A model generated the notes under the pieces. The model had not been told where the DNA came from and did no database searches. It saw nothing but the letters and a program-made list of their open reading frames with translations. A program made the position numbers and the translations under genes. A stretch of DNA of 64,000 bases, taken from NCBI RefSeq assembly GCF_004379255.2, contig NC_056036.1, positions 2,604,001 to 2,668,000 of the forward strand. The letters run 5' to 3'. Positions 49,812-60,717 of this stretch are shown here, piece after piece. Origin of the DNA: Salvia splendens (lineage: Eukaryota; Streptophyta; Magnoliopsida; Lamiales; Lamiaceae). Each line of letters begins with the position of its first letter. The stretch's first letter is position 1.

Positions 49812-50266
49812 TCCTCGGTCTCTAAAAATTTATCATTTATTTTCATTTTCGTCTATTCCTAAAAATATGTCACTTTTTCAATTTTACCATTTTTAGCAGT
49901 GAACCTCATATTCCACTAACTTATTTCACTCACATTTTATTACTCCCTCCGTCTCATAAAAGATGTCTCACATTCCTTTTTAGTTTGACCCATTAAAAGA
50001 TGTCACATTTCCATTTTTGGAAAAATGTTCTCTCTCACACTAATATAAATATTATAGTTTCTCTCTACACTTAACCCACCAACAAAACCTCCTGAAATCT
50101 CGTGCGGTCCTACAAGTGTGACATTTTTTATGAGACGGAAGGAGTATAAAACTAATAATATAAAAGTAGGATCTACATGTCACTAACTTTTTCAATTCAC
50201 TTTCTAATGTATTTCTTAAAAGTCGTGTCAGATCAAATGGCGACAAATTCTAAGGAACCGAGAGAG
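49812..50266. mobile_element. Stowaway-like MITE with a second one nested in it
   Basis: Outer ends TCCTCGGTCTCTAAAAATTT and ...AATTCTAAGGAACCGAGAGAG. Inside, at 49943-50144, is a complete unit with ends CTCCCTCCGTCTCATAAAAG and ...TTTTTATGAGACGGAAGGAG flanked by TA. Confidence 0.8.
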
Positions 50267-50743
50267 TAATAGTTCAATTTGTTTTCAATTGTCCACGAAA
50301 AATCATGTGAAATTGTATCTGATACGAAAGCCAAAAAAAAATCATACATGGACGTCATCACAAGTAAGTTAAATGATCAATGTCGTCTAATCATAAAAAA
50401 TTATTTTGATTGTTTGGTCGAAAAATTATTAATATAGTAACATAGACATATTTTTTTGCAGAATAATTGATAATAAATTTAAATTTCTATGTTTTTCTGT
50501 CTGATTATAAAGTTTTAGTGCAGACCATAATTTGACCTAAAATCATGAACTTTTTGCAAATTTATCCTAAAAAATGAATGGACTAAATCGTTTAGACTAG
50601 AACGAATTTCCACCAAGTAGTGTGTCGGTAGTTCCAAACTTCCGATCACCACCGACAACAAGAAGGAAAGTAGGAAACCATCATTTTTCCCTTTTTAAAT
50701 AAACAAAAAAAAACTAGACCACATGTTTAAGAAAAATCAGCGT

Positions 50744-50749
50744 TATAAA
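50744..50749 (+). promoter_or_regulatory. Possible TATA box of laccase gene 4
   Basis: TATAAA 38 nt upstream of the ATG at 50788. It would give a short leader; another A/T stretch (TTTTTAAATAAAC) stands near 50693. Confidence 0.35.
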
Positions 50750-50787
50750 TTGTGAACATATTTAGAAACAGCAAGTAAAAAGGGAAA

Positions 50788-52937
50788 ATGTTTTCAGCTG
50801 CCAATGTTTTCATGCTTTGCTTCTTAGGTCCAATAATTATGCTCAAAGAAGTAACATTGGTCCATGCTATAGTTCGTAGCTACAAGTTTGAGGTATACTT
50901 CTTTTGCTTTCATACTTCACTATTTTGTTTTCTTTGAAATGCTAACAATATAGTAACTTGTAAATTGTAATTACATTTCTGCAGTTGGTAAATTCGTTAC
51001 ACACTAAACTATGCAGCAGCAAGACCATGCTTACGATAAACGGACAGTCCCCGGGGCCGACCATATATGCGAGAAGGGGTGATTTGGTCGTAGTCGATAT
51101 TGTCAATCGTGCCGACCAAAATATAACCATCCACTGGTATAAATATTTGCAACACTAATTCACACATAAAATGTAATACTATCATTATTGATCTATGGTG
51201 ATTATATATAGGCATGGGGTAAAAATGCCGAGATATCCGTGGTCGGATGGGACAAACTATGTGACACAGTGCCCAATTCAACCCGGCAAAAGGTTTAGGC
51301 AACGGATGATCCTCTCCGACGAGGAGGGCACTCTGTGGTGGCACGCTCACAGCGACTGGTCTCGCAATTCTGTGTATGGCGCTATCGTAATTCTACCGCC
51401 GAAGAGGGAGTCGTATCCTTTCCCTAAGCCCCATGCTCATGTTCCCATATTAATTGGTATAGTGGTTTCCGTTCTCTTTTTTATTGTCACATGTCATTTG
51501 TAAACACTTTCACTAAAACTATTGCAGGAGAGTGGTGGAAAGGTGATGTGCAAAAAATGATGAAGGATTTTCTAAGTGGTGGAGGAAATCCTCTAGTTTA
51601 TGATGCTTTCCTCATCAATGGCCAACCCGGAGACTTGTACCCATGCTCAACACAAGGTGGATTTTTCAATAGTATTATTATTTAATGAAATCAACATTAA
51701 AAAAAAATTATAACGTGGGCAGATACATACAAATTGAGTGTGGAGTTTGGAAAGACGTACTTGCTCCGATTAATTAACGCGGTGATGGACTACATCATGT
51801 TCTTCAAAATCACCAACCACAGCTTCATCGTCGTCGGCACCGACGGTGCCTACACAAAGCCGCTGCGGACGGATTACGTGGCGATATCCCCGGGCCAAAC
51901 CATTGATTTGCTTCTAGAAGCCAACCAGCCGCCCGGCCATTACTACATGGCCGCGCAGATATACTTGACCACCCCGACCATGGACGGGGGCAGATACGTG
52001 AGCACCCCGACCACTGGGATCATCCAGTACGTCGGGAACTACACCCTGTCTCCGCCTCTGCTTCCGTCTTTTCCCGAGTACAACGACACCGCGGCGTCCT
52101 TTCATTTCACTAACATGCTCAGAAGTAGTACTGTTGCTACAAGTGTTCCTGACAGGGTGGAGAAGAGACTGTTCTTCACCCTGTCAATCAATCTGTCCCC
52201 ATGCACGAAAAGGTCATGCGTGGGGACGACTAGGCTGATGTCGAGCATGAACAATATAACGACGCTGCTGCCCATGGACATGAACGTGCTGGAGGCGTAC
52301 TACAGAGGGATCCCGGGGGTTTACGAGACTGGCTTCCCGGAGTATCCGGCTCGAGCTTTCAACTACACTGAAGTTAGCGTGCCAAAGAATGAGTCCGCGT
52401 CCGAGCTCGGAAGAGCTGTTATTGTTGTGGAGTATGGCACCGCGGTGGAAGTGGTGTTTCAGGCGACCAACCTCGCCCAAAGCGTTGATCATCCCATGCA
52501 TTTGCACGGATACAGCTTCTACGTTGTTGGGTCCGGGTTAGGGGATTTCGACCCGATAAAGGATCCGCCCAAGTATAATCTCGTTGACCCGCCGTTGATG
52601 CAAAACATCGCCGTGCCCAGGAGCGGATGGACCGCTATCAGATTTAAGGCCAACAATCCAGGTAGATATATTTTACTAGTGTAATTAATTAATTAATTAA
52701 TTAATACTAATATTTTGTTGGATATATGTTTAAGGAGTTTGGTTCATGCACTGCCATTTCGAGCTGCATTTGAGCTGGGGAATGAAGGTGGTGTTCATCG
52801 TTAAGGATGGGGAACGAGCCGATGAGAAGATGTTGCCGCCGCCGCCGGATATGCCAAGTTGCGGTGGACAAGTCTCATCTCCTACTCCTCTTGTATTTGG
52901 TGCCATACTAGGGAAGAAGAGAGATGAGGTTGAATGA
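50788..52937 (+). CDS. Laccase (multicopper oxidase), gene 4 of cluster, six exons
   Basis: Exons 50788-50892, 50985-51136, 51212-51456, 51528-51656, 51723-52661 and 52735-52937 (105/152/245/129/939/203 nt) give 590 residues. All introns are GT-AG; intron 4 uses the weak donor G|GTGGAT and intron 5 the acceptor TTTAAG. The 27-residue signal peptide ends VHA. Copper motifs [22 protein letters not shown] and [12 protein letters not shown] are intact, with axial Met. Exon 5 is 12 nt longer than in the other three, with extra residues in the T-T-P-T-M-D-G-G loop of the middle domain. It is the most diverged gene of the cluster and closest to the exon-6 remnant at 24.9 kb. Fragments of its 3' end recur at 54.7 kb. 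Role as for the family: secreted phenolic oxidase. Confidence 0.9.
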
Positions 52938-53131
52938 ATTTTTCATTTACTATGATATTATGTTATGTACACTATTTTAATTAATAAGGACTACTCCACT
53001 ACTTTACTTGTCTGTAGTAACTGAATGCATTCAATTATAGCACCTGATGATGTACTTATCACTACCTTTCATTATTGAATGCATTATTGAATTTTTCATT
53101 TTTGGAGTGCATAACATAGGGACTACTGTTA

Positions 53132-54567
53132 GAGCATCCACTACGCGTCGCGCCGGCGTCCCGCGACGCGTTGCAGCTCGCAGTCCCGTCTCGCGCCCCG
53201 TCCCGCGTCCCGTGTCCCCGAGACAAGCGACGGGCCGTCTCGCCACGCGCCTAGGCGACGTGACGCGACCCAGCGTCGTGCGTGACGCCCAATCGCCGGC
53301 CCGCGAGTAGGCGTCGTCACGTGCTGACGCAATAAATCAATTTTTTTTAAAAAAAATCGAATTTTTAAAAAATACTTTTTATTTATAAAAATTGTTTTTA
53401 TATTTAAAAACAATTTTTACAAATAAATAAATACAAGAAATTCGTAATAGCCCACATATATTTGATGGGCTTGCGAATTTATGAAACTCATTCTTGGTTG
53501 CTTCTCTTTTATAGAGACAACCTTGAATGTTTTATGTTCCACTTTCGATGTGGGACAAAGTCATTCTTGGTTGTTTCTCTTTTATAGAGACAACCTTGAA
53601 TGTTTTATGCTCCACTTTCGATGTGGGATAAAGTCATTATTGGTTGCTTCTCTTTTATAGAGACAACTTTGAATGTTTTATGTTCCACTTTCGATGTGGG
53701 ACAAAATAATTCATGGTTGCTTCTCTTTTATAGAGACAACCTTGAATGTTTTATGTTCCACTTTCGATGTGGGACAATGTCATTCTTGGTTTCTTCTCTT
53801 TTATAGAGACAACCTTGAATGTTTTATGTTTCACTTTCGATGTGGGACAAAGTCATTCTTTGTTACTTCTCTTTTATAGAGACAAACCTTGAATGTTTTA
53901 CGTTTCACTTTTAATGTGGGACAAAGTCATTCTTGGTTACTTCTCTTTTATAGAGACAACCTTGAATGTTTTACGTTTCACTTTCGATGTGGGACAAAGT
54001 CATTCTTGGTTACTTCTCTTTTATAGAGACAACCTTGAATGTTTTATGTTTCACTTTCGATGTGTGATAAAATCATTCTTGGTTGTTCTTCTTTTATAGA
54101 GACATCCTTGAATGTTTTATGTTTCACTTTCGATGTGGGACAAAATCATTCTTGGTTGTTTATCTTTTATGGAGACATCCAAGAATGATTTTGTCCCACA
54201 TCGAAAGTGAAACATAACACATTCAAGGATGTCCATATAAAATTGTATTTAAATTATGTCATTTTTATTTTTTTAAGATTTTAATTATGTTTTTTTAAAA
54301 TTTTAAGTTGTATTTTTATTTTATGTTGTAATGTTATTTTAATTTTAATGAAGTGTGTTTGTTTTAATTGAATTGGGTTGGAAAAAAAATTAAAAAATGA
54401 AATTGAATGAATAGTAATTAAGGGACGGAATAAGGGACGGTTAAGGGACGGAGCTTTGCAGGTTCAGTCCCTTAGTTAAGGGATGGAGGAATAAAGTACA
54501 GTGGGGCCCTCAAATAGTGATCAAATAGTAGTTAAGGGACGGTATAGAGACAGCGTAGTGGATGATA
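53132..54567. mobile_element. PIF/Harbinger-type element carrying array 2
   Basis: Left end GAGCATCCACTACGCG, right end GCGTAGTGGATGATA, flanked on both sides by TTA (53129-53131 and 54568-54570), the usual Harbinger target. The left 180 bp is GC-rich with repeated CGCGACGC-type motifs; the right part (GGGACGG repeats, CAGTGGGGCCC) matches the end of 46648-47311. Between them sits the 73-bp array. No transposase. Confidence 0.75.
53480..54243 (-). repeat. Array 2 of 73-bp units carrying USE-like and TATA motifs
   Basis: Nine units on the minus strand with CGATGTGGGAC (complement GTCCCACATCG) or a one- or two-base variant at 53546, 53619, 53692, 53765, 53838, 53912, 53985, 54058 and 54131, each with CTTTTATAGAG (TATA on the minus strand) in the expected place. 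A tenth, inverted, unit follows with GTCCCACATCG at 54193-54203 and TATAAA at 54236. The repeated open frames in this array are artefacts of the 73-bp period. Confidence 0.92.
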
Positions 54568-54599
54568 TTATGATATTATGCACACTCTCCCAATCAGGT

Positions 54600-55015
54600 A
54601 CTCCAAAAGAGAACTGAAACCTGCATACCAATTATGATATTATGCACTCTCTCTCAGTTCTCTTTTCATTTACTATGATATTAACATGTACACTGTTTTA
54701 ATTAATAGGGACTACTATGATATTAACATGTATTTGGTACTACTATCATACTAGGGTAGAAGAGAGATGTGGTTGAATGAGTTTTTCATTTACTATCATA
54801 TTTTTCAATAATGCACTCTCTCTCATTGGGATGCGATGCGATGTGATGTGATGTGATGTGATGTGATGCGATAATTGACGTCTAGTGACTTAATGCATTC
54901 TAGTATCTGATGCCTTTCATTATTAGAGAGTGCATTCAATTCTACTCACAACAATTGAAACTATCTTTCATTATTAGAGAGTGCATTCAATTCTACTCAC
55001 AACAATTGAAACTAT
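54600..55015. repeat. Duplicated bits of laccase gene 4 3' flank and short tandem repeats
   Basis: 54734-54797 (CATACTAGGGTAGAAGAGAG...GGTTGAATGAG) copies the last codons and 3' UTR of laccase gene 4 (52897-52953). 54667-54720 copies the following UTR. A GATGT/GATGC short repeat lies at about 54829-54872. 54909-55015 is a 51-bp unit (CTTTCATTATTAGAGAGTGC...) present twice. Confidence 0.8.
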
Positions 55016-56699
55016 CTTTTTATTTTATACAAATAACGGAAGCAGTCAACACATGGACAAAATTGAAACGATATTTTCTAGTCCCTCTGTGAGGAAGAGA
55101 TAGGACACGAGGTGGGAGATGAAAAGTGGGGTGTAAACAAAAAACAAAGGTTGGTAAAAAGTTGAATAACAAAAAATTACTAGTATTTACAATTTTATAC
55201 TATAGTATAAATTTATTTCTAAATTGTATTATCCTAATTAAATCCTTAAATTATGACAATCTTCTAATGAAATAAAAGAAACTTAAGCCGCCTGCAGTCT
55301 CCATCTTCTCTTTATACACTCTTCCAATGAAATGTCCCTCTTCTCTTTATACAATCTTCCAATGAAATAAAAGATACATAAGCAGCCTACAATATCCCTC
55401 TTCTCATATTTTACTCACCATTCAAATCTTCTGGAGGAGTGTTTGTCGTTGTTCTCTATCGATTTCTTTTTTTCCCTTACCTTTTTCTCTTTCCTCATCT
55501 TCTTCTATACGATTTTATGAGGGAACAAATAAATTGACATTGGAATGCGATGTCATGAAAAAAATTACGTTAGTAAACAGTGTAACTCCAAATATGGAGT
55601 TGCATTGCTCAAAAACCCATCGGCTACAGGATTAATCATTTTTGTTGTTGAAGTTTTGATTGAAAGAAGTTGTTTTTCGAATGAGTATTTATAGAGATTT
55701 GCTTTGTTTCTATTGACTCGACGTATTTCAGTATTAATTAAGTAATATGAAAAGATGAGTCTCTTCGCTTCAACAAATGACCCTTCTTATTTCTATGTTA
55801 ATTAGCATTTACAGCATAATGAAGATTGTAGAATGAAAACCGTCTACTCTCTTCTATTGTTACAATATTTATAATAATAATTATAATAGCATTGATTGTA
55901 GAATGAAGATTGCAAAATTAAAACCGTTTGATTCCTTCAATAGTTAATTTTTTTTTATGTTTTTTAATTGTAATATTCATAATGACATTTTTGTTATTTT
56001 CTCCAAAACTCCCCTTTTATATATGTATAGATAAATGGCATAGATATTTTCTCCTTTTTGGTGATCCTACCGCAAAAATTGTGTTTTGAGCATTGAGGGA
56101 GCATATGAGGCTTTCATCTATCTACATTTGCATTTATTGCCCACTTGGTTGAAATCCTCCAAAAATTTGGACTTTGGGAATGAATCTCATCCGTTGGTGA
56201 ATATTTGAGCATCTTACTAAATCTCTATTGACGGAGTTGATATAATTTGTAGTTTATCATAATTCCTCCAATTTTCTTCCCTATGTAGGTAATATCTATT
56301 TGAAGATCGTGGCGATTTTACCTTGACGTATCGGACTTTCTTGGATTACGAGCACAACCGTTGAAAGAGCTGCCCGGACTTGCACGTCTCTCTCTTATCC
56401 TAATAGATTAGGGTTCGATTATTTGTATAATAAAACTTTTTCGGACCTCAAAAAGGATGTGCCGGATATTTTAAACTTTTATTTGGTGTTACTTTTTTTT
56501 AGTTGTACTTGAAGTGTTCGTTTGAGAACGAAACAATTATTATTTATAATTCTAAGATTGATTATTATAAAAGTAAAGAGCAGGTTTCGAATACTACAAT
56601 TATCACTTTTTTTTATCTTTAGGCTAATAATAATAATAAGGTATGAAAGTTTGGGTTGTTACAACATATTCTTATAGGACGGAGGGAGTATTTATTATT
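55016..56699. other. Intergenic, no gene
   Basis: AT-rich. 55280-55410 repeats CTTCTCTTTATACA.TCTTCCAATGAAAT. An LTR-type end (GTTTGGGTTGTTACA) occurs at about 56650-56664 and a Stowaway-like right edge (TATAGGACGGAGGGAG) at about 56673-56688, so part of this stretch is retrotransposon debris. Confidence 0.4.
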
Positions 56700-58827
56700 G
56701 TCACGAGCCAATTCCCGTTAAGGATAACAAGAATGAGTAATTCGCGACTAATGGGTGATTAAAGAAGCGGGAATAGAAAAGGGGTAGAATCTGAAGAACT
56801 TGTCGAAGGCCAATCGATTGATATCACAAAATAACAGTCTAGGTATTTGATTACAAATTCTCAGAATAGGATAATTCAACATGTCAACTGAATCAGAATT
56901 CGATGATGAGACATTACTATTCTCATTTAGCAAAACACAGCGGAATAGGTTTCTACTGAACGACTTCGTGTATGAAGACACGAATCGTCGAGAAATCCAC
57001 ACTATTATTTAATAGCATCGACTCCGATCAATTCTCCTCTCTCTGGGCGTTCAACCTACACATTTATAAATACATGCAGGGCTGAGTACAGGAGTACTCA
57101 GTGGACACGTGCCGAAAACAAAACATACAAATATAAGTTGTCATTCATCCACAGTATCACACGGGGGTTTTCTTAAAAGGCCCGAGCATACTAAATTCTT
57201 GTGTGATCTTAAAAGTCCGAGTGATCAGTCTAAGTTCTTGGTGTATTCTACCATGTCTGCTAATCTAGTGTTCCGTGAAGGTGGCCACCTTCAACAAGCA
57301 CCCTCGCCGGCCAACCTCTCTAGGATGGCTCACGACGCTTCAACGTGTACACAAGTCTGTGTTGGGATTTTACCCACTCTCAGACCCGAATTCAATTTAC
57401 GTTTTGGGGTTACCAAAACAAAAGAGGCACTTAGCCCCACAGACAGGCATCATCAAAACAAACATTTATCGCATGACAACATCTTGAAAATAATCACAGT
57501 TTCATTTTGAGAAAATTTGATATTTCATAATTTTACAAGTGTTTGAGTTATATCCACACTAATGTGCTGGATATTGAAAGAAAGCCCACCTGGTATGCTT
57601 TTTTCCAATTAAAATCCTCGTTTGGCCTCACTTGCCCTTGAATAATCTCTCCTCTAGAAATAAATAGCGTAATACGCTAATTAGTACTTGAACTATTTTT
57701 CTGAGAAAAGAATGCATGCACCCTATAGGATAGCATCTATCTCTTAGTCTCGGCTTATAGGATTTTTCTTAAATCCTAACTCGGCTTCACTGCTCTGCAG
57801 CATCTAATTATTCTCTTCACTAATTTTGGAGAAATTCTATTTTCTCTTGAATAATTAATTGGGCATTTATTTAGTAGTGTATGGATTCTTAAAATCCATT
57901 CTTAAATCCTTCCCGTCGGATTTTCTTAAGATTTCTTAAGGCCACCCATGGCGTCGCGGGGCGACGCCGGTCGGCCCTTCGCGTCTCCTGCCTCTACATT
58001 TTTTTTTTGTCTCCAAACCTGATTGATTATGCGATAATTAATTCGTCAACTTCCGAGCTTCAAGCTCATCTCCGTAATTAATTAATTAATTAATTCTACT
58101 CCAGCAATGTTTAGTTCCAAGTCCAAATAAATTAGGTAGTTCAACCTTGAGTCCTTAACATCTCTAGGCCCAAATTTCATTAAGTGGCCCAGTAGACCCA
58201 AATGTACTCCCCTCCATCCTGACTCTCTCTCTTTTCTTCCATTTTCATTCCCAAAATCTGAAAATTGAATCCTTAGCTTCTGAAGAATCAGCGGCGCCGC
58301 TTCCTCACGGCTTCTCCGGAGAAGTCGCCGCCCTCACTCCCCCTTCTTCCAATTTCTTGAGTTTTCCGGCGAATTCACGCCAGGGGTGGCTTCGATCTCT
58401 TTCCCAATCGGTTTTCCTCTCGATTCTCTAACGTTTCGTCCTAATTTGCGAACCCCCAACTTGGAGAAACGCAGCGGCGTCTTCCCCCGCTGCCTCTGAC
58501 TCCTCACCGCCGGTTCTCCTTCCTTCACGGCGGACTTACCGATTGGGGAAAAAGGAGGCGTCGCCTCTCCCCTCTCTCGCTCCGACGAAACGCTGCCTCG
58601 ACGGTCTCCGGGGCTCCCTCCGTCGAGCTCTCTGTTCCAGCGGCGATGCCTCACCGGTTCCATAGCCATCGTTTCTCCCCCTCCGCCGAGCGCCATACCG
58701 AGCCCGGATGGTCCAGCTGCCGCTGCCCAGCAGCGCCTCCGTCGCCAGCTCTCCGGGGTTCCGTCGTCTAAGCTAAGTCCCTTCCCCATTTCCCCTAAAT
58801 TTTCCGTTAATTATTCCGAAATTTCGA
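56700..58827 (+). mobile_element. Second LTR-like unit related to 6551-9730
   Basis: Begins TGTCACGAGCC and shares with the first copy the AAGCGGGAATAGAA phrase, CATGCAGGGCTGAGTACAGG...GTACTCAGTGGACAC, and a later CT/GC-rich stretch. The 151-residue minus-strand open frame at 58334-58789 lies in this compositionally biased DNA and shows no domain. The right end is not recognisable; a duplicated segment starts at 58828. Confidence 0.45.
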
Positions 58828-59236
58828 TCGACGATTTGGTTCGGTCTTTGGGTTTTGTTCGTCGCTGGAAAGAGCTTGCTAGTGATGTTCGGCTAATTCT
58901 TGAGTTGTCTAAAGATGCTTGTTCATTGTGGTGGGTATCCTATTTGAGCTTCTATGTTTTGGACTATCTGTTGTCCTAGCATGATGCAAGAGTGTGTTGA
59001 GGTTGAGGGAATTACCTTGCTCGGTGCACCCTTTCGGCTTGTGATTGCCTCTGCGTTGCCACTCTCCTCTTATGCTGCCCGTTCCTCCCTCCGTCGCCTA
59101 TGTTATCCGAGAGCCTTGGGGCCGAATAATGGAATTCCATTTTAATGAAGGAGATTAGATTTATTCCGGAAGAGGGAGTGACGCATAAGAGTTATGCGTC
59201 GTTATTAATGAAACGCACAACCCTTATGCGTCTTTG
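58828..59236 (+). repeat. Direct repeat, first copy
   Basis: GATTTGGTTCGGTCTTTGGG up to the first part of the fold-back element. Repeated at 60304-60717 with only a few differences (a 6-base deletion of GGTTGA type and single substitutions). No protein is recognisable. Confidence 0.92.
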
Positions 59237-59316
59237 GTTAATGACTCACAAGGGTTATGCGTCGTTTAACGACGCATAAGGGTTATGTGTCTTACCTTAA
59301 TGACGCATAACCCTTG

Positions 59317-59385
59317 TGCGTCACACTGGTTAGTATTCTTGCCTGTCACGCAGGTGACCCGGGTTCGATCCCCGGCAATGACGCA
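59317..59385 (+). pseudogene. tRNA-Asp(GTC)-like sequence, left arm
   Basis: Matches a plant tRNA-Asp from the D-arm onward: GGTTAGTATTC, anticodon arm CTTGC-CTGTCAC-GCAGG with anticodon GTC, and T-arm CCGGG-TTCGATC-CCCGG. The normal 5' acceptor strand is missing, but the flanking element repeat supplies TGCGTCA (59317-59323), which is the exact complement of the 3' TGACGCA (59379-59385). Probably a degraded captured tRNA and not functional. Confidence 0.7.
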
Positions 59386-60030
59386 TTTTTTTAATTGATT
59401 AGTATTTGATAAAAATGAGTTATTCTAAACATTTGTTTTTGGCAAATACATATTACTTTTATAAAAGAAGTTAATTGGAATTATTTTACGAATTTGATAG
59501 ACACTTCGCATAAGCTTCTTTTGTTACAAACATGTCTCAAATAATTTCATTTGAATAATGGCTTTGACTTGGCCAAGCTCCATTTAAAATGAAGTAGTAT
59601 TAAATCAGAATAAATGGAATCTAACAATTTTTGGAGTCACTGATGTTTTATCTATTTCAATGCTTAAATAGACCCACACAAGTTTTTGTGTCATATTAAT
59701 GCATTTATAAGATATTTCGCATTATTTTTTTACACGTTGTGGGAATTTTATTTAAAAGAGGGCATGCTTTTGATTTTGTTTCAATGGAATCAAACTTCAT
59801 AATTTTTATTAACTTCACAAATTAATTATTGTATTGTGGAATAAGATTAATTATGAATTTAAGTATATTTCATTTAATGGTTTTGTTATAATTATAGTTA
59901 CTTTTTAAAGTTTGTGTTGATTTTAAAGTAATCGAGGGTGATAAACATAAATAATAAGAGTAATATGTATTTGTCAAAAACAAATGTTTAGAATAACTCA
60001 TTTTTATCAAATACTAATCACTTAAAAAAA

Positions 60031-60099
60031 TGTGTTGTTGCCAGGGATCGAACCCGGGTCACCCGCGTGATAGGCAGGAATACTAACCAGTGTGACGCA
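60031..60099 (-). pseudogene. tRNA-Asp-like sequence, right arm
   Basis: Minus-strand mirror of the left copy, with the anticodon position changed from GTC to ATC, one T-stem mismatch and the 3' flank changed to CAACAACACA, so acceptor pairing is lost. Confidence 0.68.
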
Positions 60100-60303
60100 C
60101 AAGGGTAAGACGCATAACCCTTATGCGTCGTTGAACGACGCATAACCCTTGTGCGTCATTAACCAAAGGCGCATAAGGGTTGTGCGTTTCATTAATAACG
60201 ACGCATAACCCTTATGCGTCACTCCCTCTTCCGGAATAAATCTAATCTCCTTCATTAAAATGGAATTCCATTAACATGATTTACCAAAAAAAGAATTGTT
60301 CCA

Positions 60304-60717
60304 CGATTTGGTTCGGTCTTTGGGTTTTGTTCGTCGCTGGAAAGAGCTTGCTAGTGATGTTCGGCTAATTCTTGAGTTGTCTAAAGATGCTTGTTCATTG
60401 TGGTGGGTATCCTATTTGAGCTTCTATGTTTTGGACTATCTATTGTCCTAGCATGATGCAAGAGTGTGTTGAGGGAATTACCTTGCTCGGTGCACCCTTT
60501 CGGCTTGTGATTGCCTCTGCGTTGCCACTCTCCTCTTATGCTGCCCGTTCCTCCCTCCGTCGCCTATGTTATCCGAGAGCCTTGGGGCCGAATAATGGAA
60601 TTCCATTTTAATGAAGGAGATTAGATTTATTCCGGAAGAGGGAGTGACGCATAAGAGTTATGCGTCGTTATTAATGAAACGCACAACCCTTATGCGTCTT
60701 TGGTTAATGACGCACAA
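60304..60717 (+). repeat. Direct repeat, second copy
   Basis: Near-identical copy of 58828-59236, including the first 120 bp of the fold-back element's left arm. It ends abruptly in a truncated Harbinger ORF1 sequence. Confidence 0.92.

Larger units (their letters stand above)
59127..60273. mobile_element. Fold-back element with tRNA-like arms
   Basis: Inverted repeats of about 320 bp: left 59127-59455, right about 59953-60273. Each arm reads inward TAATGGAATTCCATTTTAAT, then a series of GACGCATAAGGGTTATGCGTC-type palindromes (each shorter than 22 bp), then a tRNA-Asp-like stretch, then TTAGTATTTGATAAAAATGA. The arms differ by an indel of about 15 bp and scattered substitutions. The 0.5-kb centre is AT-rich and non-coding. 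Superfamily is uncertain (Mutator-like or other fold-back); no clean target duplication was found. Confidence 0.8.

Noticed and set aside
53600..54099. Three 68-residue Phe/Cys-rich proteins in tandem
   Set aside because: They are the same 73-bp repeat read in a shifting frame; no start context or family support.
58334..58789. 151-residue minus-strand protein
   Set aside because: Arg/Gly/Glu-rich translation of a GC-rich retrotransposon-like stretch, with no recognisable domain and no homologous frame kept in the related unit at 8.2-8.9 kb.
59317..59385. Functional tRNA-Asp gene
   Set aside because: The 5' acceptor strand and part of the D-arm are missing or replaced, and the sequence sits in a transposon arm with a second, mutated copy; treated as a tRNA-like pseudogene.
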